Below, one piece after another: positions 56,277 to 64,000 of a DNA stretch of 64,000 bases. How positions within the stretch are numbered: the stretch's first letter is position 1; every line of letters starts with the position of its first letter. The DNA lies in the NCBI RefSeq assembly GCF_009601165.1, contig NZ_WIRE01000004.1:1-64000 (forward strand), given 5' to 3'. The translations under genes were made by a program, and so were the position numbers. The stretch is from Alcanivorax sediminis (GTDB lineage: Bacteria > Pseudomonadota > Gammaproteobacteria > Pseudomonadales > Alcanivoracaceae). The notes beneath the pieces were generated by a model, which was given only the letters and a program-made list of their open reading frames with translations, did no database searches and had not been told where the DNA came from.

Positions 56277-56410
56277 AAGCAATTAATAATTAATAGCGAA
56301 TAATGAATAATTGAGATGTTCATGGCGCGGCGTGGTCACATATGACTTGCTGTCGCGCCCGGTTTGCGTAGTTATTAATTCTTCATTATTAGTTATTCAT
56401 TATTAACTGG
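56277..56410. repeat. heptad-repeat inverted element (AGTTAA type) between mreD and maf
   Basis: The left arm (56281-56314) has units AATTAAT, AATTAAT, AGCGAAT, AATGAAT, AATTGAG. The right arm (56368-56410), reverse-complemented, reads CCAGTTA, ATAATGA, ATAACTA, ATAATGA, AGAATTA, ATAACTA. The roughly 53-base core contains GGCGCG...CGCGCC. The element lies between the mreD stop and the maf start and leaves maf with no visible Shine-Dalgarno. Confidence 0.82.
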
Positions 56411-56415
56411 TTTTT

Positions 56416-57009
56416 ATGACTCTCTACCTTGCTTCCGGGTCCCCCCGCCGTGCCGAGCTGCTCCAGCAGATCGCCGTGCCTTTCACTGTGCTGAAAGCGC
56501 CGGACATTGATGAAAGGCCGCTGCATAACGAAGATCCGCAGTCCTATGTGGAACGCATGGCGAAGGAAAAATCCCGTGTGGGTGAGCTTCGTCGCCAGAG
56601 CGAGGGGCTGCCGGACGGTGCTGTGCTGGGCGCCGATACGGCCGTGGTGCTGGGCAAAGAGATTCTCGGCAAACCCCGTGACCGTGATCATGCCCTGCAG
56701 ATGTTGCGGGCACTCAGTGGCAACGAGCACCAGGTCATATCTGCACTGGCACTCACCCAGGGCCAGGCCTGTTCTCTGGCCTGCAGCATAACCCTTGTGC
56801 GCTTTCGGGAGCTGAACGAGCACCAGCTGGCGCGCTACGTGGCCACGGGAGAAGGGGATGACAAGGCCGGAGGGTACGGCATTCAGGGTTTGGGAGGCGC
56901 GCTGGTGGCACAGTTGACGGGCAGTTACAGTGGTGTGGTGGGCCTGCCGCTTGAACAAACGGTAGCGCTACTTGAGCAGGCCGGCCTCGACTACTGGCGC
57001 ATTGATTGA
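56416..57009 (+). CDS. maf: Maf-family nucleoside triphosphate pyrophosphatase
   Basis: A 197-residue Maf/YhdE-type enzyme that hydrolyses non-canonical or excess nucleotides such as dTTP/UTP. LYLASGSPRRAELLQQI at the start, VLGADTAVVLGKEILGKP in the middle and DKAGGYGIQGLGG near the end are the conserved segments. The start is directly after a heptad arm, with no clear ribosome site. Its stop overlaps the yhdP start region. In many relatives rng lies next; here it does not. Confidence 0.95.
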   Translation: MTLYLASGSPRRAELLQQIAVPFTVLKAPDIDERPLHNEDPQSYVERMAKEKSRVGELRRQSEGLPDGAVLGADTAVVLGKEILGKPRDRDHALQMLRALSGNEHQVISALALTQGQACSLACSITLVRFRELNEHQLARYVATGEGDDKAGGYGIQGLGGALVAQLTGSYSGVVGLPLEQTVALLEQAGLDYWRID

Positions 57010-57011
57010 AC

Positions 57012-60000
57012 ATGGCGAAGATACCTTTTAAAACCTGGCGACGACTCTACCTGTCCCTCTGGGGCCTGGTGGCACTGTGCCTGCTGTTGGTGGCGGCCTA
57101 TGTGGTACTGGCCCGCCAGGCGATGTTGCTGGTGCCGGATTACCGAGAAAAGCTGGAGTTGTTGTTCGAGGAGAAGGCTCAGACGCCCCTGGTCATTGAT
57201 GAGCTTGAAGGGAAGATGGCAGGGCTTGTGCCGCAGTTTGTAGCGCGCCGCATACGTTTGCCGGCCCCGGAGGGAGAGTCCCCGCTGGAATTGCAGGAAG
57301 TGGTGCTGAGTGTCGATGTCCTGCGCTCCCTGCTGGTCCGTGACCTGGTGTTGAAGGAGCTGCGCATCAAAGGGGTGGCCTTGCACCTGGTGCGAGGTGA
57401 CGATGGCAAGGTGCGCTTGCGCGGCCTGGATATCAAGAACAGTTCTGCCAGCAACGAGCCCGCGCCCATAGAGCGCTTTTTGCGCATTTTTTACCGCCAG
57501 CAGTTGCTGACCGTCCATGACGCACAGTTGTCTCTGGACTGGCCGGGAATGCCGCCGTTGGCCGCCTCCAGATTGAGCGCTACCCTCATCAATGATGGCG
57601 ACAATCACCTGCTGTCTCTGAACGTAGAGGCCCGGGACCGTCCCCTTCGGCTGGAAGCCAAGGCGCATCTTTATGATGATGCCTTTGCTCTGGATGAGGT
57701 GGATGCGGACCTGTATCTCAAGGTGCGCGGGCAACGTCTTGAAGAGTGGCTGCCTTCGACCCTGAAATTGCCGCTGTCGGTGGAGGGACTGCAAGGCAAG
57801 CTGGAATTCTGGGGGAGCCTGGAAGCCGGGCAACCGCAGGAAGGTCAGCTTGCCCTGTCAATGCCGGCGGTGACCCTGCGTGATGACAAGATGCTCTGGC
57901 CTCTGTCCGCCGTTTCCGCTCGCCTGGCACTCAAGCGCGATGATGATCAGGCGGTGTTAAGCCTGCTGAATCTGAGCGGGCAGACGGCCGCCGGCCAGCT
58001 GCGACTGGGTGATATGGCGTTGCAATGGGATACCGAAGGTGAGCAGCGAAGCTGGCAGGCACGCACCGGAGATTTGCCGTTGCGTGCGCTTAGTCAGCAG
58101 CTGCAGCAATGGCCGTTTGCCCTGCCCGAGAAGGCTGACAAGCTTCGTGAATTACTCAAGGCCTTGTCGCCCCAAGGTGTGGTGGATGGCCTCTATGTCC
58201 GGGGTGTTGGCCGTTCCCTGGAAAATTTTCAGGCTCGTTTTACCGGGCTTGGCAATCAGGCCAGTGGCAAACTTCCGGGAGTTTCTCGCCTGAGTGGATG
58301 GGTCTCCGGTAATTCAGAGCAGGGACGTGTTCATCTTTACAGCGATAGCCTGGCACTGAATCTGCCTTTGCTATTCGACCAGCCCCTGGCCGGGCAGATG
58401 GCCGGGGTGCTCGACTGGCGCCGCGACGGGGATGACTTGACGGTGCGTAGCGGCAGGTTGCGCGTTGTGAATGACGACGCCCATGGCGAGGCCATGGTGT
58501 CGGTGAAGGTGAGCAAGGGGCAGGTGCCCGAGTTGCGCCTGGCCGCGGAGATCTATGACGGTGACGGGGCTCAGGCGAGCCGCTATATCCCGTTGCGCAA
58601 ATTGTCCGATGGCCTGGCCGACTGGCTGGGCCAGGCCTTGCAGGGCGGGCACTTGAGGCGAGGCCAGCTGCTCTATCAGGGGCCTGTCAAAATTGACCCG
58701 GATCACCAGCAGGACCGTACCTTCCAGATGCGATATCAGGGCGAGGATATTGTCATGTCAATCCTCCCCGAATGGCCCCTGGCCCGTAATGTGACGGCGG
58801 ATGTGTTTATTAATGGCCGTGAAGTCAGGGGGATTGCCTCGAAAGGCAACATCTACGGTAGCGAAGTAAGCCAGGTGTATGTCGACGTCCCTGCATTCGC
58901 TACCGAGCAAGGGCCGAGATTGATTGTCTCCGGCAAGTTGAAAGGGCCGCTGGCAGATCTGGACTCGCTGATGCACGACACGCCTCTGCAAAAGCAGTTG
59001 CCGGAAGAGCTTCTGGACTGGCGTATGCAGGCGGGCAACGTGGATGGCCGCCTGCTGCTGGATTTTCCCTTCAAGCCAGCCAAAGATGAGGGGCTGACAG
59101 TCATTGTGGATGGTCGTGTTGAGCAGGGTGTGCTTGAAAACCCGGCACGTAAACTGATCGTCAGTGACGTGAAAGCGCCCGTGTATTTCCACCTTCGCGA
59201 CGGGGTGCAGATCCCGGAACTGCAAGCGTCTGTATTGGGCGGCAAGGTTACCGGGCGCTGGGAAACAAACCCGCAGGGAAGTCAGTTGGCGCTGCAGGGC
59301 GCGTTGCCTGTGAGCCAGTTACGCGACTGGCTGGGCTTTGCCTGGTTGTCGCCAGCCAGCGGAGATATGCCCCTGGAAATGACAATGGATATACCCTGGA
59401 AAGAGACGGGGTTTGCCCTTCGTGCGCACTCGTCCTTGCGCGGAGTGGCCGTGGATGCGCCGGCACCGCTGGGGAAAAAGGCGGATACGGAAAGCAGTCT
59501 GGATGTGGAAATTCGCGGAGAGGGTTCCCGTCAGAACTTGTACCTGGATGTGGGCAACCTCTGGCGTGGGCGGATGGCCATCGGGCAGACCCCGTTGCGC
59601 GGGGATGTGGTGGTGGGGGCTGGCAGCCTGACTCTGCCGGAGTCTGGTATCTCTCTGCGCGGTCAGCTTGCCAGGGCTAATGCGGCGGACTGGATTGATT
59701 TTATTTCCGAGAAAATGGTGCCCGCTTTTGAGCGTGATCCGGGGGAGGCCTCCGGTAATGAAGCAGAAGCTGAAGCGTCGATCAGTAAAGTCAGCCTGCG
59801 GATTGAGTCGCTGGATCTTTTTGGCGTGAATGTGAACGATGCCAGCCTTTCAGTGTTGCCGACCAATCAGGGCTGGGATCTGGCCCTCAGCAGCAAGGCC
59901 ATTGCGGGTTCGGTACGCATTCCCGAGGGTTTTGAAGCGCGCGGTGACAAACCGCTCTCGTTGTCGGTCAGTCGAATGAATATTGCCATGCCTGCGGTGG

Positions 60001-60860
60001 AAGAGGGAGATGCCGTGACGCCACCAGTTTCCCCCCTGCAGCTCCCGCCCATGGATGCCCGTCTCGATAACTTGAGGGTTGATGGCGAAGAGTACGGTGA
60101 GTGGAAGGGGAGTGTTCGTCCGCTGGCACAAGGTGTGCGTATTTCCAACCTGGTAGGCAACTGGCGCTTTACCGAGATCGAGGGCAGTCTGGACTGGACA
60201 GAGCAAGCTGGAGATAGTGGCAGTCAGTACAGTCGCTTCAGTGGTCTTGTGAAGGCAGAAAAGCTGGAAAGAGCGCTGAAAGCCTGGGATATGCCTGAGT
60301 TGATTCAATCGGACGATGCCCAGGCCAAAGTGGTGCTGGGATGGCAGGACTGGCCGCTGAACCCGGACTATCTTGCACTGGATGGTCAGGCTCGCGTGGA
60401 TATCGGCGAATGCCGCATCCCTGAGACTGACACCAAAACGTCATTCCTGCGGGTGCTTGGGGTGTTGAATTTGGGCACCATCCAGCGACGGCTGCGACTT
60501 AATTTTTCCGATCTGTACAAGAAAGGTTTGAGCTGCGACAGCATTACTGGTGACTTCCTGATTGAGGGCCCGTTGGTATCGACCACGAATCTGCAGATTC
60601 GCTCTCCGTCGGCCCAGATTGAAGTGCAGGGGCAGATGAATCTGGACAAGGAAACCCTTGATCACAAGATGGAAGTGACCCTGCCGCTGTCCAGTAACCT
60701 TTATGCGGGTTGCCTGGCAGGTCCCGCGGCCTGCGCCGGCATTTTTGTGGTGGAGCGGATCTGGGGCGACAAGCTGGATCGCACTGCCACCCTGGAATAT
60801 GCGGTAACGGGCACCTGGGCTAACCCGAAAGTGACTGAGACCGAAGGGATATTCGAATGA
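57012..60860 (+). CDS. yhdP: AsmA-like protein YhdP
   Basis: A 1282-residue protein with one N-terminal membrane helix (about residues 15-35) and a very long beta-rich periplasmic part, as in E. coli YhdP, which carries phospholipids between the membranes with TamB and YdbH. The C-terminal region FLRVLGVLNLGTIQRRLRLNFSDLYKKG matches the AsmA-like C-terminal segment. The ATG at 57012 follows the maf stop by two bases; a TTG two codons earlier is possible. The ATGA at its end couples it to the nitrilase gene. Confidence 0.93.
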   Translation: MAKIPFKTWRRLYLSLWGLVALCLLLVAAYVVLARQAMLLVPDYREKLELLFEEKAQTPLVIDELEGKMAGLVPQFVARRIRLPAPEGESPLELQEVVLSVDVLRSLLVRDLVLKELRIKGVALHLVRGDDGKVRLRGLDIKNSSASNEPAPIERFLRIFYRQQLLTVHDAQLSLDWPGMPPLAASRLSATLINDGDNHLLSLNVEARDRPLRLEAKAHLYDDAFALDEVDADLYLKVRGQRLEEWLPSTLKLPLSVEGLQGKLEFWGSLEAGQPQEGQLALSMPAVTLRDDKMLWPLSAVSARLALKRDDDQAVLSLLNLSGQTAAGQLRLGDMALQWDTEGEQRSWQARTGDLPLRALSQQLQQWPFALPEKADKLRELLKALSPQGVVDGLYVRGVGRSLENFQARFTGLGNQASGKLPGVSRLSGWVSGNSEQGRVHLYSDSLALNLPLLFDQPLAGQMAGVLDWRRDGDDLTVRSGRLRVVNDDAHGEAMVSVKVSKGQVPELRLAAEIYDGDGAQASRYIPLRKLSDGLADWLGQALQGGHLRRGQLLYQGPVKIDPDHQQDRTFQMRYQGEDIVMSILPEWPLARNVTADVFINGREVRGIASKGNIYGSEVSQVYVDVPAFATEQGPRLIVSGKLKGPLADLDSLMHDTPLQKQLPEELLDWRMQAGNVDGRLLLDFPFKPAKDEGLTVIVDGRVEQGVLENPARKLIVSDVKAPVYFHLRDGVQIPELQASVLGGKVTGRWETNPQGSQLALQGALPVSQLRDWLGFAWLSPASGDMPLEMTMDIPWKETGFALRAHSSLRGVAVDAPAPLGKKADTESSLDVEIRGEGSRQNLYLDVGNLWRGRMAIGQTPLRGDVVVGAGSLTLPESGISLRGQLARANAADWIDFISEKMVPAFERDPGEASGNEAEAEASISKVSLRIESLDLFGVNVNDASLSVLPTNQGWDLALSSKAIAGSVRIPEGFEARGDKPLSLSVSRMNIAMPAVEEGDAVTPPVSPLQLPPMDARLDNLRVDGEEYGEWKGSVRPLAQGVRISNLVGNWRFTEIEGSLDWTEQAGDSGSQYSRFSGLVKAEKLERALKAWDMPELIQSDDAQAKVVLGWQDWPLNPDYLALDGQARVDIGECRIPETDTKTSFLRVLGVLNLGTIQRRLRLNFSDLYKKGLSCDSITGDFLIEGPLVSTTNLQIRSPSAQIEVQGQMNLDKETLDHKMEVTLPLSSNLYAGCLAGPAACAGIFVVERIWGDKLDRTATLEYAVTGTWANPKVTETEGIFE

Positions 60861-61693
60861 CGCAGACAGTGAGGTTGGCGGCAATCCAGATGACCAGCGG
60901 CAGTGAGGTCCAGGCCAATCTGGATGCGGCCCGGCGCGGCTTGCGGCAAGCGGCCGATGCGGGCGCGGCGCTGGCGGTGCTACCGGAGAATTTTGCCCAG
61001 TATGGTGGCGATTACCGTAGCCTCTCTGCCCAGTATGTCTGGCTGAAAGAATGGCTTTGCGAGCAGGCAAAAACCCTGGGTATGGCCATTATTGGGGGGA
61101 GTATCCCTGCCGGGGAAAGGCTGGACGGCAGCCCGGTGCCGGCTCCACTGGTGCGGGCCCGTAGCCTGGCCATTGATGAAAATGGCAGGGTGCAGGGCAC
61201 GTACGACAAGCTTCATTTGTTCGATGCCCAGGTCAATGATGCCCAGGGACGTTACTGCGAATCGGACGTTTTTGAGCCGGGAGACCAGACTCAGGTGGTG
61301 ACGTTGGCTGGACTGAAAGTGGGGCTGGCGATCTGCTATGACCTGCGCTTCCCGGCTCTCGCGCAGCAGCTGGCAAGGGATGGGGCCGATCTACTGGTCT
61401 ACCCTTCGGCATTTACGGCGGTGACCGGTGCGGCCCACTGGGAGTTGCTGCTGCGGGCCACAGCGGTACAGACGGGTTGCTATACACTGGGCGCGAACCA
61501 GTGTGGTCAGCATGCGCCGCGTCGTGCCAGCTTCGGTCGTTCCCTGCTAGCCAATCCGTGGGGAGACGTGATTGCTGCTCTGGATGATCATCCTGATGTG
61601 CTTGTTGCCGAGCTGGACCTTGCTACCATGAAGGAACTTCGCCAACGTATCCCGGTGCAACGTCACCAACGACTCCAGATTAAAGGTCCCTGA
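60857..61693 (+). CDS. carbon-nitrogen hydrolase (Nit family)
   Basis: A 278-residue nitrilase-superfamily amidase. The catalytic triad is visible: Glu44 in LPENFAQY, Lys118 in YDKLHLFD, Cys160 in [30 protein letters not shown] follows. This type (Nit1/Nit2-like) includes deaminated-glutathione amidase, a metabolite-repair role that fits a core-gene setting, but the substrate is not proven. It overlaps yhdP by 4 bases and tldD by 1 base, so all three are coupled. Confidence 0.92.
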   Translation: MTQTVRLAAIQMTSGSEVQANLDAARRGLRQAADAGAALAVLPENFAQYGGDYRSLSAQYVWLKEWLCEQAKTLGMAIIGGSIPAGERLDGSPVPAPLVRARSLAIDENGRVQGTYDKLHLFDAQVNDAQGRYCESDVFEPGDQTQVVTLAGLKVGLAICYDLRFPALAQQLARDGADLLVYPSAFTAVTGAAHWELLLRATAVQTGCYTLGANQCGQHAPRRASFGRSLLANPWGDVIAALDDHPDVLVAELDLATMKELRQRIPVQRHQRLQIKGP

Positions 61694-63129
61694 TGAGCGA
61701 TACCCTGTCCATTGCTGAATCCATTCTGTTGGCCCCTGCGAACTTGCACACCGGCCAGCTGGAATCCTTGCTTAACGGTAAGCTGACCGGGCAGGCGGAT
61801 TATGCCGATATCTATTTCCAGCACAGTCGCCATGAGGCCTGGGTGCTGGAAGATGGCATTGTCCGTGACGCCAGTTTCAGCACCGAGCGGGGCGCCGGCG
61901 TGCGCATTGTTCAGGGGGACAAGACCGGCTTTGCCTACAGCGATGACATCACGCTTGCGGCCCTGCAGCAGGCCAGCGGAGCGGCCCGGGCGATTACTCG
62001 TCAGGGGCAGGATCGTCAGATCCGCCTGGCCAGTAGCCAGGCGCCGGTCCGCTATCAGGCGCTGGATCCCCTGCAGGGCTGGCCAGCGGAAGAAAAAGTG
62101 GCGCTGCTGCAGCGTCTGGATGCCCTGGCCCGTTCACTGGATCCGGCCATTGTGGAAGTAACGGCCAGCCTCAGTGCAGTTCAGGACGTGGTCATGGTGG
62201 TGGCCAGCGATGGCACCCTGGCTGCAGATGTGCGGCCATTGATCCGCTGTAATGTGAGTGTGATTGCCGAACGGAATGGCCGTCGCGAGCGCGGCAGCGC
62301 GGGTGGCGGCGGTCGCGTCAGCTATGACTGGCTGCTGCAGGATAATCGTGTGGAAAGCTGGGCCCGGGAAGCGGTGCGTGGCGCATTGCTGAATTTGGAA
62401 GCGGAAGCGGCCCCGGCGGGCTCCATGCCGGTGGTCTTGGGGCCCGGCTGGCCGGGAGTCCTGTTGCATGAAGCGGTGGGACACGGCCTGGAAGGGGACT
62501 TCAATCGCAAGGGCACTTCCATGTTTGCCAAAAAACTGGGCCAGCAGGTGGCCTCCAGTCTGTGCACGGTGGTTGATGATGGCACCCTGCTGGATCGTCG
62601 TGGCTCGCTCAATGTGGACGATGAGGGGACCCCCAGCGCCTGCAATACCCTGATCGACAAAGGCAAACTGGTGGGCTACATGCAAGACAAGACCAATGCC
62701 CGACTGATGGGGGTGGCTCCCACCGGCAATGGCCGCCGGGAGTCTTATGCGCACCTTCCCATGCCGCGCATGACCAACACTTATATGCTGCCGGGCGAGA
62801 GTGATCCGGAAGAAATTATCGCCAGCCTCGACCGTGGTATCTATGCAGTGAACTTTGCGGGTGGCCAGGTAGATATCACCTCAGGTCGCTTTGTGTTTTC
62901 CACCAGCGAGGCTTATCTGGTGGAAAAGGGCAAGATTGTCTGCCCGGTGAAAGGGGCGACCCTGATTGGCAGCGGTGCTGAAGTGATGGACCGCATTTCC
63001 ATGGTGGGTAACGACCTGGCACTGGATTCCGGCATCGGCGTGTGCGGCAAGGAAGGCCAGTCCGTCCCGGTGGGGGTCGGCCAACCGACGCTGCGAGTGG
63101 ATGCTCTCACGGTTGGGGGAACTGCCTGA
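61693..63129 (+). CDS. tldD: metalloprotease TldD
   Basis: A 478-residue subunit of the TldD/TldE protease, which processes modified peptides and cleaves unfolded small proteins. The metal-binding [11 protein letters not shown] is at residues 259-269 (His259, His264 in HExxxH). The conserved C-terminal [21 protein letters not shown] is present. The partner TldE (PmbA) is not in the window. Confidence 0.97.
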   Translation: MSDTLSIAESILLAPANLHTGQLESLLNGKLTGQADYADIYFQHSRHEAWVLEDGIVRDASFSTERGAGVRIVQGDKTGFAYSDDITLAALQQASGAARAITRQGQDRQIRLASSQAPVRYQALDPLQGWPAEEKVALLQRLDALARSLDPAIVEVTASLSAVQDVVMVVASDGTLAADVRPLIRCNVSVIAERNGRRERGSAGGGGRVSYDWLLQDNRVESWAREAVRGALLNLEAEAAPAGSMPVVLGPGWPGVLLHEAVGHGLEGDFNRKGTSMFAKKLGQQVASSLCTVVDDGTLLDRRGSLNVDDEGTPSACNTLIDKGKLVGYMQDKTNARLMGVAPTGNGRRESYAHLPMPRMTNTYMLPGESDPEEIIASLDRGIYAVNFAGGQVDITSGRFVFSTSEAYLVEKGKIVCPVKGATLIGSGAEVMDRISMVGNDLALDSGIGVCGKEGQSVPVGVGQPTLRVDALTVGGTA

Positions 63130-63590
63130 TGTCCTCGGTGCTGGACACCCTGGCGCGGATGCGTCTGTTTGAGGGTTTAAGTGAGGATGAGCTCGAACTA
63201 CTGGAAACGCTGGTGTTTGTGAATCGGGTGTCCGCCGGGCAGACGGTATGCGAAGAGGGAGACCGTAGTGATTTCGTCTGCTTTGTGGTGCGTGGTTCCC
63301 TGGATATCGTGAAGACCAATGTGGACGGCGGTGAAGTGGTAATTGCGCATCTGCATGCGGGGGATTCCATGGGCGAGATGGCCCTGGTCGATAACGAGCC
63401 ACGCTCTGCCACGGTCAGGGTGGCGGAGGATGCCACCCTGATAGTACTGACCCACAAGGGGCTCGATCAGTTGCGCAAGCGCAGTCCCAGCGCGGCGACC
63501 CAGGTCATGGAAAATATCGCCCGCCTGCTGTGTGTGCATCTGCGGCGCACTTCCTCTCAGCTGGCGCAGTTCAAGCTGGCCGCAGGCTGA
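63129..63590 (+). CDS. standalone cyclic nucleotide-binding domain protein
   Basis: A 153-residue protein that is almost only a cyclic nucleotide-binding domain: GQTVCEEGDRSDFVCFVVRG, then GDSMGEMALVDNEPRSATVRV (phosphate-binding cassette). A short C-terminal helix follows; no helix-turn-helix or kinase domain is present. The ATG at 63129 overlaps the tldD stop (TGATG), so it is coupled to tldD. It may act as a cAMP/cGMP-binding partner protein; function unknown. Confidence 0.85.
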   Translation: MSSVLDTLARMRLFEGLSEDELELLETLVFVNRVSAGQTVCEEGDRSDFVCFVVRGSLDIVKTNVDGGEVVIAHLHAGDSMGEMALVDNEPRSATVRVAEDATLIVLTHKGLDQLRKRSPSAATQVMENIARLLCVHLRRTSSQLAQFKLAAG

Positions 63591-63629
63591 ACGTCTCCTT
63601 TTTGGGTCGCTGTAAACGGAACCAACAAG

Positions 63630-64000
63630 ATGAACAAGATCGTTGCCTTGCTGCTGCCGTTACTCCTGGCTGCCTGTGATCCGCTACAGTTGCCCGCAGA
63701 TATCCAGCTGCCGGATGGCGCGGTATATGACGGTGATATTGAAGACAACCTGTTCCATGGTCAGGGCGTGCTGACATGGCCGGATGGGCGTCGTTACAGC
63801 GGTGAATTCCGCCAGGGTCTGATGACCGGAAAGGGGCGACTGGAAGACCGCGATGGTTGTGTTCAGGAAGGTGACTTCGTTCAGGGCGTGCTGAACGGTG
63901 AGGGGCGCTATGACTGCGACGGCAGCAGCTACCAGGGAACCTTTAAAAATGGTGAGCTGATCAAGGGCTCAGCGGCCTACCTGGACGACAACACTTACCA
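63630..64000 (+). CDS. MORN-repeat lipoprotein, cut by the window end
   Basis: The first 123 codons of a lipoprotein. The signal ends in LLAAC (Cys16). MORN-type repeats then follow: GAVYDGDIEDNLFHGQGVLT, GRRYSGEFRQGLMTGKGRL, EGDFVQGVLNGEGRY and GSSYQGTFKNGEL. MORN repeats form elongated beta sheets used in scaffolding or lipid contact. The rest of the gene is outside the window. It is 39 bases after the cyclic-nucleotide-domain gene. Confidence 0.82.
   Translation, partial: MNKIVALLLPLLLAACDPLQLPADIQLPDGAVYDGDIEDNLFHGQGVLTWPDGRRYSGEFRQGLMTGKGRLEDRDGCVQEGDFVQGVLNGEGRYDCDGSSYQGTFKNGELIKGSAAYLDDNTY

Overview
The window is a high-GC gammaproteobacterial chromosome segment. Gene orders fit the Pseudomonadales/Oceanospirillales side: lolB-ispE-tRNA(Gln)-prs-rplY-pth-ychF, hemA-prfA-prmC-moeB, queA-tgt-yajC-secD-secF, and mreBCD-maf-yhdP-nit-tldD divergent from gatCAB. 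The overall set looks most like Alcanivorax or a close marine relative. That genus call is inference from gene order and protein style, not from a database match. Apart from a few accessory genes, this is core chromosome: no insertion sequence, prophage, integrase or CRISPR array is visible.

Layout. 1-104 is the 3' end of a 5S rRNA gene and its terminator, so an rRNA operon enters from the left. 467-4913 holds a lipid kinase, a DUF4382 lipoprotein, a DUF2061 membrane protein behind a Fur-like site, two TetR regulators and an exported methyltransferase. 4938-10117 is a minus-strand block pepA, holC, a small unknown gene and valS. 10361-13926 carries lptF-lptG (LPS export), a PP2C phosphatase, tRNA-Leu(CAA) and an RDD membrane protein. 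14013-19569 is queA-tgt (queuosine tRNA modification) and yajC-secD-secF (protein export). 19781-27764 is a minus-strand catabolic block: two aminotransferases, an amidase, a 2-hydroxyacid dehydrogenase, an isopropylmalate/tartrate-type dehydrogenase and a succinate-semialdehyde-type dehydrogenase. 28042-30615 is suhB, trmJ and cysE. 30730-38561 is ychF, a GST-like gene, and the pth/rplY/prs/tRNA-Gln/ispE/lolB/TPR block. 38787-42868 is hemA-prfA-prmC-moeB. 42955-45300 encodes a hybrid histidine kinase and a convergent, overlapping LuxR-type regulator. 45374-49205 has a 14-repeat RCC1 lipoprotein, a tiny Met/His-rich membrane protein and a cyclic-nucleotide-domain protein. 49500-53622 is a crotonase and gatBAC. 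53908-64000 is mreBCD, maf, yhdP, a nitrilase-family gene, tldD, a second cyclic-nucleotide-domain protein and a truncated MORN lipoprotein.

The structure not explained by ordinary genes is a family of intergenic elements built from degenerate 7-bp tandem repeats. They occur at about 14 places between 8.6 and 56.4 kb. Each array belongs to one of about five heptamer types: GACGCC-like, AACACGC-like, CGAGTAA-like, CAAGTTG/CAAGCTA-like and AGTTAA-like. Most are arranged as inverted arms around a short core or loop. They begin at or within a few bases of a stop codon, always in the same orientation relative to the upstream gene. In three genes (queA, the 2-hydroxyacid dehydrogenase and prmC) an array runs into the coding sequence and supplies the C-terminal tail. 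This family is the best candidate here for an undescribed system. Function is unknown, but intercistronic RNA hairpins or mobile/slippage-generated elements are the leading ideas.
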